Positions 23,367 to 31,880 of a DNA stretch of 38,154 nt are shown one piece after another (position 1 is the first letter of the stretch; every line of letters starts with the position of its first letter). Source of the DNA: Rhodoferax sp. Its GTDB lineage: Bacteria > Pseudomonadota > Gammaproteobacteria > Burkholderiales > Burkholderiaceae_C. The stretch covers positions 1 through 38,154 of the forward strand of contig JAUSNJ010000158.1 of the NCBI GenBank assembly GCA_030645355.1, read 5' to 3'. The notes beneath the pieces were generated by a model that saw only the letters and a list, made by a program, of their open reading frames with translations, had not been told where the DNA came from and made no database searches. A program made the translations under genes and the position numbers.

Positions 23367-24644
23367 ATGACCACTCCCGCCTCCGGTTCGCGTTCACCCA
23401 TCCGCTGGGTCCCCAGTCTGTACTTTGTGCAGGGCATGCAGTTCTTTGTGGTCATGCTGATTGCGGGGCTGATGTTCAAGAACATGGGCGTGCCCAACGA
23501 CCAGATTGCGCGCTGGACCGGCCTGCTGGGTCTGGCCTGGGCCTTCAAGCCGCTGTGGAGCCCGTTCCTGGAGATGGCGCGCAGCAAGAAGCTGATCGTG
23601 GTGGCCATGCAGTTCACCAGTGCGGCCGGGCTGGCGCTGATGGCGCTGGCCCTGCAAATGCCGATGTACTTTGCGGCCAGCATTGCGGTGTTCTTTGTGC
23701 TGGCCTATGCCTCGGCCACGCACGACATCGCCTGCGACGGACTGTATATGGCCAGCCTGAGCGAAAAGCAGCAGGCCGCCTATGCGGGCTGGCAGGGCGC
23801 CTTCTTCAACGCCTCCAAGTTTTTGACGCTGGGTGGTCTGCTGGTGCTGGCCGGCCATCTGGAGACGCGCTTTGGCGTGTTCAACGCCTGGTCGGCCATC
23901 TTCGTGCTGCTGGCGGCGGTGCTTGCCGCGCTGGCCAGCTACAACGCCTGGGCATTGCCCGGCACGCTGAACACCGAGCATACGGACCTGACCGTGGCCG
24001 GGGTCTGGCAGACGCTGATGGAGGTGGTCCAAGACTTTCTGCAAAAGCCCGGCATCTGGTTGTCGATCCTGTTCATCGTGCTGTTCCGCTTTGCAGAAGG
24101 CCAGGTGCAAACCATTGGGCCCCTGTTCCTGATCGAGCCGCGCGCCCAGGGCGGCCTGGGTCTGACCACCGAGCAGGTGGGCGGCATCTACGGCACGGTG
24201 GGCACCGGCGCCTTTCTGGTGGGCAGCATTCTGGGCGGCTACTTCACGTCGTGGCTGAGCCTGCGCCGCGCCATGCCGGTGCTGATCGTCGCCATGGCCG
24301 TGCCCAATGCGGTGTTCTATTACCTGGCCAGCGCGGCGCCCACCGACATGCTGCACATCGGCTCCGCCGTGGCACTGGAAATGTTTGGCTATGGCTTCGG
24401 CTTTGTCGGCATGATCCTTTTCATCATGCAGGCCGTGGCGCCCGGGCGCTTCCAGACTGCCCACTACGCGCTGGGTTCGGGCGTGATGCAACTGGGGTTC
24501 ATCATCTCCAAGACCATCAGTGGTGACATCCAGATCAGCATGGGCTACGAGCACTTCTTCCTGTGGACCATTGCCTGCGGTGTGCCGGCACTGGTGCTGA
24601 TGGCCTTTGTCAAATTCCCCGCGCCCCAAGCCGCGGCACCCTGA
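23367..24644 (+). CDS. MFS permease, AmpG-like
   Basis: A 425-residue inner-membrane transporter with about twelve hydrophobic segments. SLYFVQGMQFFVVMLIAGLMFKNMG and GLLGLAWAFKPLWSPFLE resemble the first helices of AmpG-type muropeptide/GlcNAc-anhydroMurNAc permeases. Its location between nagZ and the glycoside hydrolase gene suggests uptake of GlcNAc or chitobiose into the cytoplasm. The ATG at 23367 is preferred over an open extension to 23298 that would overlap nagZ. No phosphotransferase-system genes are seen, consistent with kinase-dependent use of free sugar. Confidence 0.88.
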   Translation: MTTPASGSRSPIRWVPSLYFVQGMQFFVVMLIAGLMFKNMGVPNDQIARWTGLLGLAWAFKPLWSPFLEMARSKKLIVVAMQFTSAAGLALMALALQMPMYFAASIAVFFVLAYASATHDIACDGLYMASLSEKQQAAYAGWQGAFFNASKFLTLGGLLVLAGHLETRFGVFNAWSAIFVLLAAVLAALASYNAWALPGTLNTEHTDLTVAGVWQTLMEVVQDFLQKPGIWLSILFIVLFRFAEGQVQTIGPLFLIEPRAQGGLGLTTEQVGGIYGTVGTGAFLVGSILGGYFTSWLSLRRAMPVLIVAMAVPNAVFYYLASAAPTDMLHIGSAVALEMFGYGFGFVGMILFIMQAVAPGRFQTAHYALGSGVMQLGFIISKTISGDIQISMGYEHFFLWTIACGVPALVLMAFVKFPAPQAAAP

Positions 24645-24653
24645 AGGCCCGCC

Positions 24654-25580
24654 ATGCATGTCCGCCGCTGGACCGGACGCTCTGGATTCGCAAGCCTGTG
24701 GGGCGCCATCGTTTGCGCTGCAGCGCAGGCGGCGCCAATGGAGGGGCTTTTCTTTGACGACTTTCGCCATGCCGACCTGAACGCCTTTGCGGCGCACGGC
24801 TGGAACCACCGCAGCGCGGCCGGCCACCCGGGCATACCCGGGGCGCAGTGGGGACCGGCCACCGTGGCGCTGGTGGCCGACCCGCAACTGCCGGGCAACC
24901 AGTTCCTGCGCCTGCGCGCCAGCACCGACGGCACCGCTGCGGGCACGACCCAGGCCCAGGTGTGCCACGCCAGAAAGTACCTGGAAGGCACTTACGCGGC
25001 CCGCGTGCGCTTCTCCGACGAGCCGGTAAGCGGCCAGGACGGCGACGTGGTGGTCCAGACCTTCTACCTGGTCAGCCCCCTGCGCCATGATTTCGACCCG
25101 ACGTTCAGCGAGGTGGACTGGGAATACCTGCCCAATGGCGGCTGGGGTGACCCCACCACGCGGCTCTATGGCATCACCTGGCAGACCGTGCGGCTGGACC
25201 CGTGGCAGGCCCACAACCAGGCCCACGAGGAAAAGCGCTCGGTGGCCGGTTGGCACACGCTAGTCCTGCAGATCAAGGACGGCAAAACGCAGCATTGGCT
25301 GGATGGTGTGCGGGTTGCCGAACACGGTGGCCGCAACTACCCCGTCGTGCCCATGTCGCTGAACTTCAACCTCTGGTTTTCACCGGGTGGTCTTTTACCG
25401 GTATCAAAAGACCACCGTGTGTACGAGCAAGACGTGGACTGGGTCCTGCACGTCAAAGACCAGCAAATCACGCCCAGCCAGGTGGATGCACTGGTTCAGA
25501 CCCAGCGCGACAACCGCCAGTTCGTAGTGGACACCGTGGCCGCAGCCACACCCGCACTTCCGAGTACCTGCGATTTCTGA
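24654..25580 (+). CDS. GH16-like secreted glycoside hydrolase
   Basis: A 308-residue protein with an apparent signal peptide (GFASLWGAIVCAAAQAAP) and a beta-jelly-roll pattern. FSEVDWEYLP carries the E-x-D-x-E catalytic triad layout of GH16 (nucleophile Glu, assisting Asp, acid/base Glu). ARKYLEGTYAARVRFSDEP is the usual strand preceding it, and SLNFNLWFS follows. GH16 enzymes cut beta-1,3/1,4-glucans or galactans; in a GlcNAc operon the target could be a GlcNAc-containing or mixed polymer, which would be unusual. It follows the MFS gene by 9 bp and ends the operon. Confidence 0.8.
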   Translation: MHVRRWTGRSGFASLWGAIVCAAAQAAPMEGLFFDDFRHADLNAFAAHGWNHRSAAGHPGIPGAQWGPATVALVADPQLPGNQFLRLRASTDGTAAGTTQAQVCHARKYLEGTYAARVRFSDEPVSGQDGDVVVQTFYLVSPLRHDFDPTFSEVDWEYLPNGGWGDPTTRLYGITWQTVRLDPWQAHNQAHEEKRSVAGWHTLVLQIKDGKTQHWLDGVRVAEHGGRNYPVVPMSLNFNLWFSPGGLLPVSKDHRVYEQDVDWVLHVKDQQITPSQVDALVQTQRDNRQFVVDTVAAATPALPSTCDF

Positions 25581-25651
25581 GCGGCCAGGAGGCGGCTCAG
25601 ACGCCGTTTTGAAGCGGTGAGAAAAAGCCACAACCCAGGGTTTTCACTGAG

Positions 25652-25700
25652 TACCAATTAATCCATTTTTCTTGCAATTGCCATTAATTGGTAGCATAGT
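25652..25700 (+). promoter_or_regulatory. Long inverted repeat and promoter of the TonB receptor gene
   Basis: TACCAATTAAT (25652-25662) and ATTAATTGGTA (25683-25693) form a perfect 11-bp inverted repeat, arm centres 31 bp apart. A possible -35 TTGCAA (25672-25677) and -10 CATAGT (25695-25700) with 17-bp spacing lie between and over the arms, as expected for a repressor operator. The ATTGGTA core is shared with the site before the GlcNAc operon, so the GntR protein is the likely reader. Confidence 0.55.
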
Positions 25701-25812
25701 GGCATCTGAGAATTTTGATGTGGTATTAATTCAAATGCATACATCAGACGTTCCACAACCCGCAAAAAAAAATACCCTGTAGCCACCCTGACCTATTGAA
25801 GAAAAGGACACC

Positions 25813-28572
25813 ATGAAACTCAACCGCACCCCGATTGCCGCCGCCGTGGCCATCACCCTGCTGAGCGTCGCTGCCGCCGCACAGGCACAGCAGACCACTA
25901 CCAAACCAGCTGCTGCTCCGGTGCTCGATGCAGTGACCGTGACCGGTATCCGTGCGTCGCGTGAGAAGTCCCTGGACGCCAAGCGCAATGCAGACTCGCT
26001 GGTCGACGTGGTGACGGCCGAAGACATCGGCAAGATGCCCGACAAGAACGTGGCCGACGCCATCCAGCGCGTACCCGGTGTCAACATTGCATCCAGCGCC
26101 GGTGGTGAAGGCGGCTTCTCGGAAAACGACCGCGTCAGCATCCGCGGCACCAGCCCCAGCCTGACGCAAACCATGATCAATGGCCACGCCGTGTCCACCG
26201 GCGACTGGTTCGTGCTGAACCTGTTTGGCACCACCGTGGGCCGCAGCGCCAGCTACTCCCTGTTGCCCTCTGAACTGGTCGGCAAGGTCACCGTGCACAA
26301 GAGCGCCACCGCCGACCTGCCTGAAGGCGGCGTCGCCGGTGCGGTCAACATTGAAACCCGCCGTCCGCTGGACCTGAAGAAGGGCGTCAGCGCCGAAGTG
26401 GCGATTGGTGCCATGCACTCCACGCTGGCCGAATCCACATCGCCCCAGCTGACTGGCATGGTGGGCTGGCGCAATGACGAGCGCACTGCCGGTGCGATTC
26501 TGCAGGTCTTCAGCCAGAAGCAAAAGCTGCGCCGCGATGGCTCCGAGGTGTTGGGCTATTTCGCCATTGACAAGTCGGTCTTCGCGCCCGGCAGCACGAC
26601 CGTCATCAACGGTGCGTCCGCACCCACGGCCAACCTCAACGGCGTGCTGGCCCCCAGCCTGATCGGTGCCAGCCTGTTCGAGCAGGAACGCAACCGCACC
26701 GGCGCGGCCATGGAAGTGCAGATCAAGCCCACCAGCGATGTCACCCTGGGCCTGTCAGCCTTCCGCTCGCACGTGGACGACCAGAACATGAATACCAATT
26801 TCATGGTGTCGCCCAAGTGGTTGCTGCAGGCCGGCGTCGCGCCCACCAGCGCCACCGTCAGCGCCGACGGCAAGACCCTGCTGTCTGCCAACTTCCCGCA
26901 AACCGCGGTTTCCAATTCCATCATCAATGACTCGTCCGTGCGCCCCGGCGCCGCACAGGATTCCAACTACATCAACCTGGACGGCAAGTGGAATGTCAAT
27001 GACAAGTGGACCATCAAGGGCCAGATTGGCCGCACCGAAGGCAAGGGCCAGTCACTGGAGTACTCGTCCGAAGTCGGCAACGTCGGCGGTGCCGGTGCGG
27101 TACCGTTTGCACTGGGTTACAACATGCGCGGCCTGGGCGGCGCACCGGGCGTGTCCCTGACCAACTCCACGGGCAAGGACTTCCGCTCCTACGCCAACCA
27201 GGTCTGGAACTGGAACTATGGCGCACAGGTCACCGTGCCTGACACCGAGAGCTACAGCAGCGCAGACGCCGAGTGGGCCGTTGACGCCGGCGTGCTGGAA
27301 TCCATCAAGTTTGGCGCCCGCTTCACCGACCATTCCCGCAACAACGGCAACTGGCTCTCCAGCGGCCCCAACTGGGCCAATGGCAATGTCGGCAACATGC
27401 TGCCAACCGCCTCCGGTCAATACCCCGCCAACTTCGGCTCAGCGTTTGGTGCGCCCTTCACCGGCATGTTCCGCCTGACCCAGGACGACCTCAACCGCTG
27501 GGCCACCACATCGACCGTTGCCAACCCCAACCCCAACGCCGTATTCAATTACGACCCGGTGCAGCGCCACGAGTGGAGCAACGACTTTGACGTCAGTGAG
27601 AAGACCAAGGCCGCCTACGCCATGGGCAACTTCGTCGGAGACAACTGGCGTGCCAACGCCGGCGTGCGCGTGATTGAGACCAAGGGCAGCTACTCCACGC
27701 TGCGCAGCCCCACGTCGCAAGACCCGGCCAGCCGCATTGACTCGTCGTCGTTGTTCGGGCCTTTCGTCAAGGAATTCACCGAGCGCTCTTACACCGATGT
27801 ATTGCCCAGCGCCAACATCCGCTACGCCGTGTCCAAGGAACTGGTGCTGCGCAGCGCACTGGCCAAGACCATGGCACGCCCGGACTACACGGCTTTGAGC
27901 TCGACCACATCGGTCAACGACCAGCTCAACACCGGCACCGGTGGCAACCCCAGCCTGGACCCCGTGCGTTCGACCAACTTTGACCTGTCGGCCGAGTGGT
28001 ACTTTGCACCCCGTTCCATGGTCTCCATTGGTTTGTTCTACCAAAACTTTGAGTCCTTTGTGGACTACAAGGTCACACCGGGAACCTACTTCAGCGATCT
28101 GCACAAGCAGATGGAGACCTACAACATCACCAAGCCCATCAACGTCGGTGCCAAGAACCAGGGTATCGAGCTGGGCTACCAGCAGCCGCTGTTCGGCAAC
28201 TTCGGTGTCAATGCCAACTACACCTATGCCAACGGCTCGGTGGACGGTGGCGGCGAGATGTCGGGCAACTCCAAGAACACCTACAACCTGGAAGGCTACT
28301 ATGAAGACGACAAGCTCAGCGCCCGCGTGGCCTACAGCTACCGCTCCAGCTTTTACGGCAGCTATGACCGTGGCGTGAAGATGCACATGGATGATGTGGG
28401 AACGCTGGCCGCGTCGATCAACTACAAGATCAACGACACCTTCACCATCAGCCTGGACGGCTTGAACCTGAACAACCCGACGCTGAAGTACTACGGTGAT
28501 ACCACCGAACAGCCCCGTGCTTTCTACAGCAACGGTGCCCAGTACTACGTGACACTGCGCGCAAAAATGTAA
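25813..28572 (+). CDS. TonB-dependent receptor, probably for chito-oligosaccharides
   Basis: A 919-residue outer-membrane active transporter. A signal peptide (IAAAVAITLLSVAAAAQAQ) is followed by a TonB box-like stretch (LDAVTVTGIRAS), a plug domain with EDIGKMPDKNVADAIQRVPGV and GEGGFSENDRVSIRG, and a beta-barrel ending in the aromatic-rich strand YYVTLRAKM. The plug sequence is of the Caulobacter/Xanthomonas carbohydrate-receptor type. Neighbouring GlcNAc and chitin genes point to chitin oligomers as ligand. AAAAGGA precedes the ATG. Its promoter region has the 11-bp inverted repeat and its 3' end a strong terminator, so it is transcribed alone. Confidence 0.93.
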   Translation: MKLNRTPIAAAVAITLLSVAAAAQAQQTTTKPAAAPVLDAVTVTGIRASREKSLDAKRNADSLVDVVTAEDIGKMPDKNVADAIQRVPGVNIASSAGGEGGFSENDRVSIRGTSPSLTQTMINGHAVSTGDWFVLNLFGTTVGRSASYSLLPSELVGKVTVHKSATADLPEGGVAGAVNIETRRPLDLKKGVSAEVAIGAMHSTLAESTSPQLTGMVGWRNDERTAGAILQVFSQKQKLRRDGSEVLGYFAIDKSVFAPGSTTVINGASAPTANLNGVLAPSLIGASLFEQERNRTGAAMEVQIKPTSDVTLGLSAFRSHVDDQNMNTNFMVSPKWLLQAGVAPTSATVSADGKTLLSANFPQTAVSNSIINDSSVRPGAAQDSNYINLDGKWNVNDKWTIKGQIGRTEGKGQSLEYSSEVGNVGGAGAVPFALGYNMRGLGGAPGVSLTNSTGKDFRSYANQVWNWNYGAQVTVPDTESYSSADAEWAVDAGVLESIKFGARFTDHSRNNGNWLSSGPNWANGNVGNMLPTASGQYPANFGSAFGAPFTGMFRLTQDDLNRWATTSTVANPNPNAVFNYDPVQRHEWSNDFDVSEKTKAAYAMGNFVGDNWRANAGVRVIETKGSYSTLRSPTSQDPASRIDSSSLFGPFVKEFTERSYTDVLPSANIRYAVSKELVLRSALAKTMARPDYTALSSTTSVNDQLNTGTGGNPSLDPVRSTNFDLSAEWYFAPRSMVSIGLFYQNFESFVDYKVTPGTYFSDLHKQMETYNITKPINVGAKNQGIELGYQQPLFGNFGVNANYTYANGSVDGGGEMSGNSKNTYNLEGYYEDDKLSARVAYSYRSSFYGSYDRGVKMHMDDVGTLAASINYKINDTFTISLDGLNLNNPTLKYYGDTTEQPRAFYSNGAQYYVTLRAKM

Positions 28573-28625
28573 TTTTTCCTGAGCGATGGGGGCTGCCTGA
28601 ATCGGGGGCGAACGCAGTCTGTTCA

Positions 28626-28661
28626 ATGGGCAGGAAAAGTGATTTTCCTGCCCATTTTTTT
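28626..28661 (+). terminator. Rho-independent terminator after the TonB receptor gene
   Basis: A 13-bp perfect stem, ATGGGCAGGAAAA paired with TTTTCCTGCCCAT, with loop GTGA, followed by a run of T. It should stop transcription between the receptor and the GH18 gene. Confidence 0.92.
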
Positions 28662-28699
28662 ATGTTTGAATGCACTTTCAATTACCTGGAGCCCGCGCC

Positions 28700-29752
28700 A
28701 TGACCGGCACACATCCCACTATCCGAATCCGCTCCACTTTCCCGCGCACTCTGACGCTTGCCATAGCCGCACTGTGCTGCAACCTCGCGGCCGGCGCCGC
28801 GCCAGCCGATCCCCTCTTTTCCTTTGGCCCGTACAAACACCTCAACACCGCGCTGGAGACGCCCAGCCTGGCCGCCAGCACCCGCGTCAAGGGCGCACCG
28901 CTGGGGCTGGCTGAAGGCGCTCCCGATGCGTTGATGCCCAACGCCACCGGCGTCACGCTGGCCTTTGCCTCGGGCGAGTGCGGCCAGGAGCGTTGGGCCC
29001 AGCTCGACGCAGCGCAAGTGGCAGCAGCCAACGTGGCCAGTCTGCATGCGGCGGGCGTGCGCTACACCATCTCCACCGGCGGGCAAGGCAATGTCTTCAC
29101 CTGCAACAGCGACGCGGGCATGGAAGCCTTTGTGGCACGCTATGAAAGCCCCAGCCTGGTGGGCTTTGACTTTGACATCGAAGACGGCCAGACACCCGAG
29201 ATGATTGGCAGCCTGCTCAAGCACATCAAGACCGCCCAACAGCGTCGTCCGCACCTGCGCATGAGCTTCACGCTGGCCACGTTTGCCGCCAGCGATGGCA
29301 GCCAGGCCAGCCTGAACGCCCAGGGTCAGCAGGTGCTGGCCGCCATCCGGGCCGTGGGGCTGGAGCGCTACTTCATCAACCTGATGGTCATGGACTTTGG
29401 CGCCGCAGCCCCGGCCGTGTGTGTGGTACGCGAGGGCCGCTGCGACATGGCGGCCTCGGCCCGGCAGGCCGCGCGCAACCTGCACCAGAAGCTCGGTGTG
29501 CCGCTGGCGCAGATCGAGCTCACGCCCATGATTGGCATCAACGACGTTGTCGACAACATCTTCATGCCGGGCGACGCCATCAAGCTGGCGAATTTCGTTA
29601 AAACCGAAAAACTCGGCGGCCTGCACTTCTGGTCGCTGGACCGCGACACCCCCTGTCCGGACGGCAAAGCAGAGGTTTCGCCCACCTGCAACGGCATCCA
29701 GGGCCACACGGCACTGGCTTTCGCGCGTGCATTTGCCTGGGGTTTGCGTTAA
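28700..29752 (+). CDS. Secreted GH18 chitinase-like glycoside hydrolase
   Basis: A 350-residue protein with a signal peptide (LTLAIAALCCNLAAGAAPAD) and a TIM-barrel of family 18. YTISTGGQGN contains the SxGG motif and LVGFDFDIEDG the catalytic D-x-D-x-E, with the acid/base Glu. The first Asp of the full DxxDxDxE signature is Val here, a variation seen in some GH18 branches. FINLMVMDFGAA and GLHFWSLDRD are the later barrel strands. It would release chito-oligosaccharides outside the cytoplasm for the TonB receptor. CTGGAG lies seven bases before the ATG. No carbohydrate-binding module is present. Confidence 0.85.
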   Translation: MTGTHPTIRIRSTFPRTLTLAIAALCCNLAAGAAPADPLFSFGPYKHLNTALETPSLAASTRVKGAPLGLAEGAPDALMPNATGVTLAFASGECGQERWAQLDAAQVAAANVASLHAAGVRYTISTGGQGNVFTCNSDAGMEAFVARYESPSLVGFDFDIEDGQTPEMIGSLLKHIKTAQQRRPHLRMSFTLATFAASDGSQASLNAQGQQVLAAIRAVGLERYFINLMVMDFGAAAPAVCVVREGRCDMAASARQAARNLHQKLGVPLAQIELTPMIGINDVVDNIFMPGDAIKLANFVKTEKLGGLHFWSLDRDTPCPDGKAEVSPTCNGIQGHTALAFARAFAWGLR

Positions 29753-29760
29753 TCTTGGGC

Positions 29761-30660
29761 ATGCTCCCAGACACGCAGCACATCCAGTCCATAGATTACG
29801 CAGGCCACCGCTGCCTGCAACTGCAGACCCGACACGGCACCGCCATGCTGGCGTTGCACGGTGCCCAGCTGCTGTCCTGGGTGCCGGCCGGGCAGCGAGA
29901 GGTGTTCTGGCTGTCGACCCAAGCCTTGCCCGAGCCGGCAGCCATTCGCGGCGGCGTGCCGGTGTGCTGGCCCTGGTTTGGCAAGCAGGGCATGCCCGAT
30001 GGCGCCATGCAGCATGGGCCGGTACGCAACCGCTCCTGGGAGGTGTCCTGTGTCCACGCCGATGGCCCCGACTGCGTCAGCGTCGAACTGGTGCCCGGCA
30101 CCACCCCATCACCCGAAGACCCGTTGAACCGCTTTGCCAGCGACCTGCGCGTAAGCCTGCGGGTGGACCTGGACGAGCACCTGACCCAGACCCTGCACAC
30201 CCACAACCAGGGCGCGGACGACTACAGCCTGACCCAGGCCTTGCACTCCTATTTTGCGGTGGCCAACGCCAGCACGGTGCGCATCGAAGGCTTGGCCGGG
30301 CTGCGCTATGACGACAAACTGCTGGGCAACAGTGACCAGCTGCAAACGGGCAGTGTCCTGCTGGAAGACGCCTGCGACCGGGTTTACCAACAGACGTCGG
30401 GCGCCGTGCAGCACCACTACACGGTCATGGACCCGGATGGACAACGCCAGATCCACATCACGACCAAGGGTAGCCAGTCCGTGGTGGTTTGGAACCCCGG
30501 AGCGGCGGGCGCGCGCGCCATGGCCGATGTGCCCGACGACGCGTGGTCGCAGTTCTTCTGCGTGGAGGCCAGCAATGCGGGGGACGACAGCATCACCGTG
30601 GCGCCAGGTGCCCACCACCGCCTGGTGCAGCGGCTGCAGGTCTCACCCATGAAACAATAG
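29761..30660 (+). CDS. D-hexose-6-phosphate mutarotase (aldose 1-epimerase family)
   Basis: A 299-residue beta-sandwich protein that would speed interconversion of alpha and beta anomers of hexose-6-phosphates. GGVPVCWPWFGKQGMPDGAMQHGPVRNRSWEV is the YeaD-type signature with the catalytic His region, TQALHSYFAVANASTVRIEGL contains the second conserved His, and VVVWNPG with FFCVEASNA ends the fold. The ATG at 29761 is taken; a TTG two codons upstream is possible. It begins 8 bp after the GH18 gene, so hydrolase and mutarotase are probably co-transcribed, fitting glucosamine/hexose metabolism. Confidence 0.88.
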   Translation: MLPDTQHIQSIDYAGHRCLQLQTRHGTAMLALHGAQLLSWVPAGQREVFWLSTQALPEPAAIRGGVPVCWPWFGKQGMPDGAMQHGPVRNRSWEVSCVHADGPDCVSVELVPGTTPSPEDPLNRFASDLRVSLRVDLDEHLTQTLHTHNQGADDYSLTQALHSYFAVANASTVRIEGLAGLRYDDKLLGNSDQLQTGSVLLEDACDRVYQQTSGAVQHHYTVMDPDGQRQIHITTKGSQSVVVWNPGAAGARAMADVPDDAWSQFFCVEASNAGDDSITVAPGAHHRLVQRLQVSPMKQ

Positions 30661-30665
30661 GCGGC

Positions 30666-31820
30666 ATGACGGTCGCCGCCAACCCATCACCTAGCCCTGC
30701 ACACCCACCCCAGCAACTGGTTCTGCTGGGCGCTGGTCACGCCCATTTGCACATCCTGTCCCAGCTGGCCGTGCAGCCACTGGCCGGGGCCGTTGTTACC
30801 CTGATCGCACCGCAGCCGCGCCCGATCTACGCCAGCATGCTGCCGGGCTATGTGGCTGGCCACTACGCACTGCAAGACTGTGAGATCGCGCTGGAGCCCT
30901 TGGTCCGGCGCAGTGGCGTACGCTGGATGCAACGCGGTATCACCGGCGTAAATGCACAACAGCAAACCGTGCAGCTTGACGATGGCAGCACCGTGCCGTT
31001 CGACTGGCTGTCGGTCAACACCGGCACCGTCCAGGACCGGGAGAGCATAGAACGCGCGATACCTGGGGCCAGGGAACACGCGTTGTTCGTTCGCCCGGTC
31101 GAGGCCTTTGCCGCCTTGTGGCCGCGCGTAGCCGAGATGGGTGACACCCGCGCCCTGCGCATCGCCGTGATCGGCGCGGGTGCTGCTGGCTTTGAACTGG
31201 CACTGGCGGTGCGGCACCGACTGCCCGCTTGCGCCATCACACTGGTCTGCGGCCCTGTGCCGGTGGGCGCCAACCATTCTCCCGCCGTGCAGCACCGTCT
31301 GCAGGCGGTGCTCAAACACCGCAAGGTTACGGTGCTGCAGGATGTGGCTGTTAGCCTGCGGGCCGATTCCGTGCAACTGGGGTGCGGCGCCGATCTGGCC
31401 TGCGACGTGACCTTGCTGGTCACCCGGGGACATCCCCCGCAATGGCTGGCCGACAGCGGATTGGCGCTGGATGCGCAGGGTTTTCTGGCGGTTGACACGT
31501 ACCAGCGCTCCACCAGCCACAGCCGGGTGTTTGCGCCGGTAGATGCCAGCACCCGCGCGGACCGGACGCTGGCGCGTAGCGGCGTGCACGCGGCGCACGC
31601 CGGGGCGGCGCTGGTCCACAACCTGGCTGCCGCGATGGCGGGCACCGCGCTCACACCCCACCAACCGCCTGCCGCCAGCCTGAACCTGCTGTCCTGCGGC
31701 GACCGCTACGTTGTGGGCACTTGGGCGTCATTCAGTGCGCAAGGCTGGTGGCTGTGGTGGCTCAAGAACTGGATCGACCGGCGCTTTGTGGCACGCCACA
31801 AATTGCCTGAGTCAAATTAG
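30666..31820 (+). CDS. FAD-dependent NDH-2-like oxidoreductase (selD-associated type)
   Basis: A 384-residue flavoprotein with two Rossmann motifs: LVLLGAGHAHLHIL near the N-terminus for FAD and IAVIGAGAAGFELALAV about residue 165 for NAD(P)H. It resembles the pyridine nucleotide-disulfide oxidoreductases that are often fused or adjacent to SelD, and selD indeed lies convergently at 31881. The redox-active CxxC of disulfide reductases is not evident, so a quinone-type or selenium-related reductase role is more likely. The C-terminus has a Trp-rich amphipathic stretch (GWWLWWLKNWIDRRF) that could touch the membrane. It starts 5 bp after the mutarotase gene. Confidence 0.85.
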   Translation: MTVAANPSPSPAHPPQQLVLLGAGHAHLHILSQLAVQPLAGAVVTLIAPQPRPIYASMLPGYVAGHYALQDCEIALEPLVRRSGVRWMQRGITGVNAQQQTVQLDDGSTVPFDWLSVNTGTVQDRESIERAIPGAREHALFVRPVEAFAALWPRVAEMGDTRALRIAVIGAGAAGFELALAVRHRLPACAITLVCGPVPVGANHSPAVQHRLQAVLKHRKVTVLQDVAVSLRADSVQLGCGADLACDVTLLVTRGHPPQWLADSGLALDAQGFLAVDTYQRSTSHSRVFAPVDASTRADRTLARSGVHAAHAGAALVHNLAAAMAGTALTPHQPPAASLNLLSCGDRYVVGTWASFSAQGWWLWWLKNWIDRRFVARHKLPESN

Positions 31821-31868
31821 CCTATAGCCCTCGCGAAATATAGATACTTCGCTATATTTTTTATAGCG
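31820..31868 (-). repeat. 49-bp dispersed intergenic repeat, copy 3
   Basis: Reverse-oriented copy between two convergent genes, reading CGCTATAAAAAATATAGC at its 5' end and CGAGGGCTATAGGC at its 3' end on the minus strand. The first part forms a CGCTATA/TATAGCG hairpin with T or A in the loop (31850-31868), so it may also serve as a bidirectional terminator for the oxidoreductase gene and selD. Confidence 0.8.
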
Positions 31869-31880
31869 CATCGCTGCAGA

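Noticed and set aside
23394..25256. A 620-codon open frame on the minus strand opposite the MFS and GH16 genes
   Set aside because: It is a shadow frame from GC-rich codon use: the plus-strand frames have clear family motifs, and this translation is His/Gln/Gly-rich without any recognisable domain.
27439..28626. A 395-codon open frame opposite the TonB receptor gene
   Set aside because: It overlaps the terminator region and lies antisense to a well-supported barrel protein; its composition is typical of a shadow frame.
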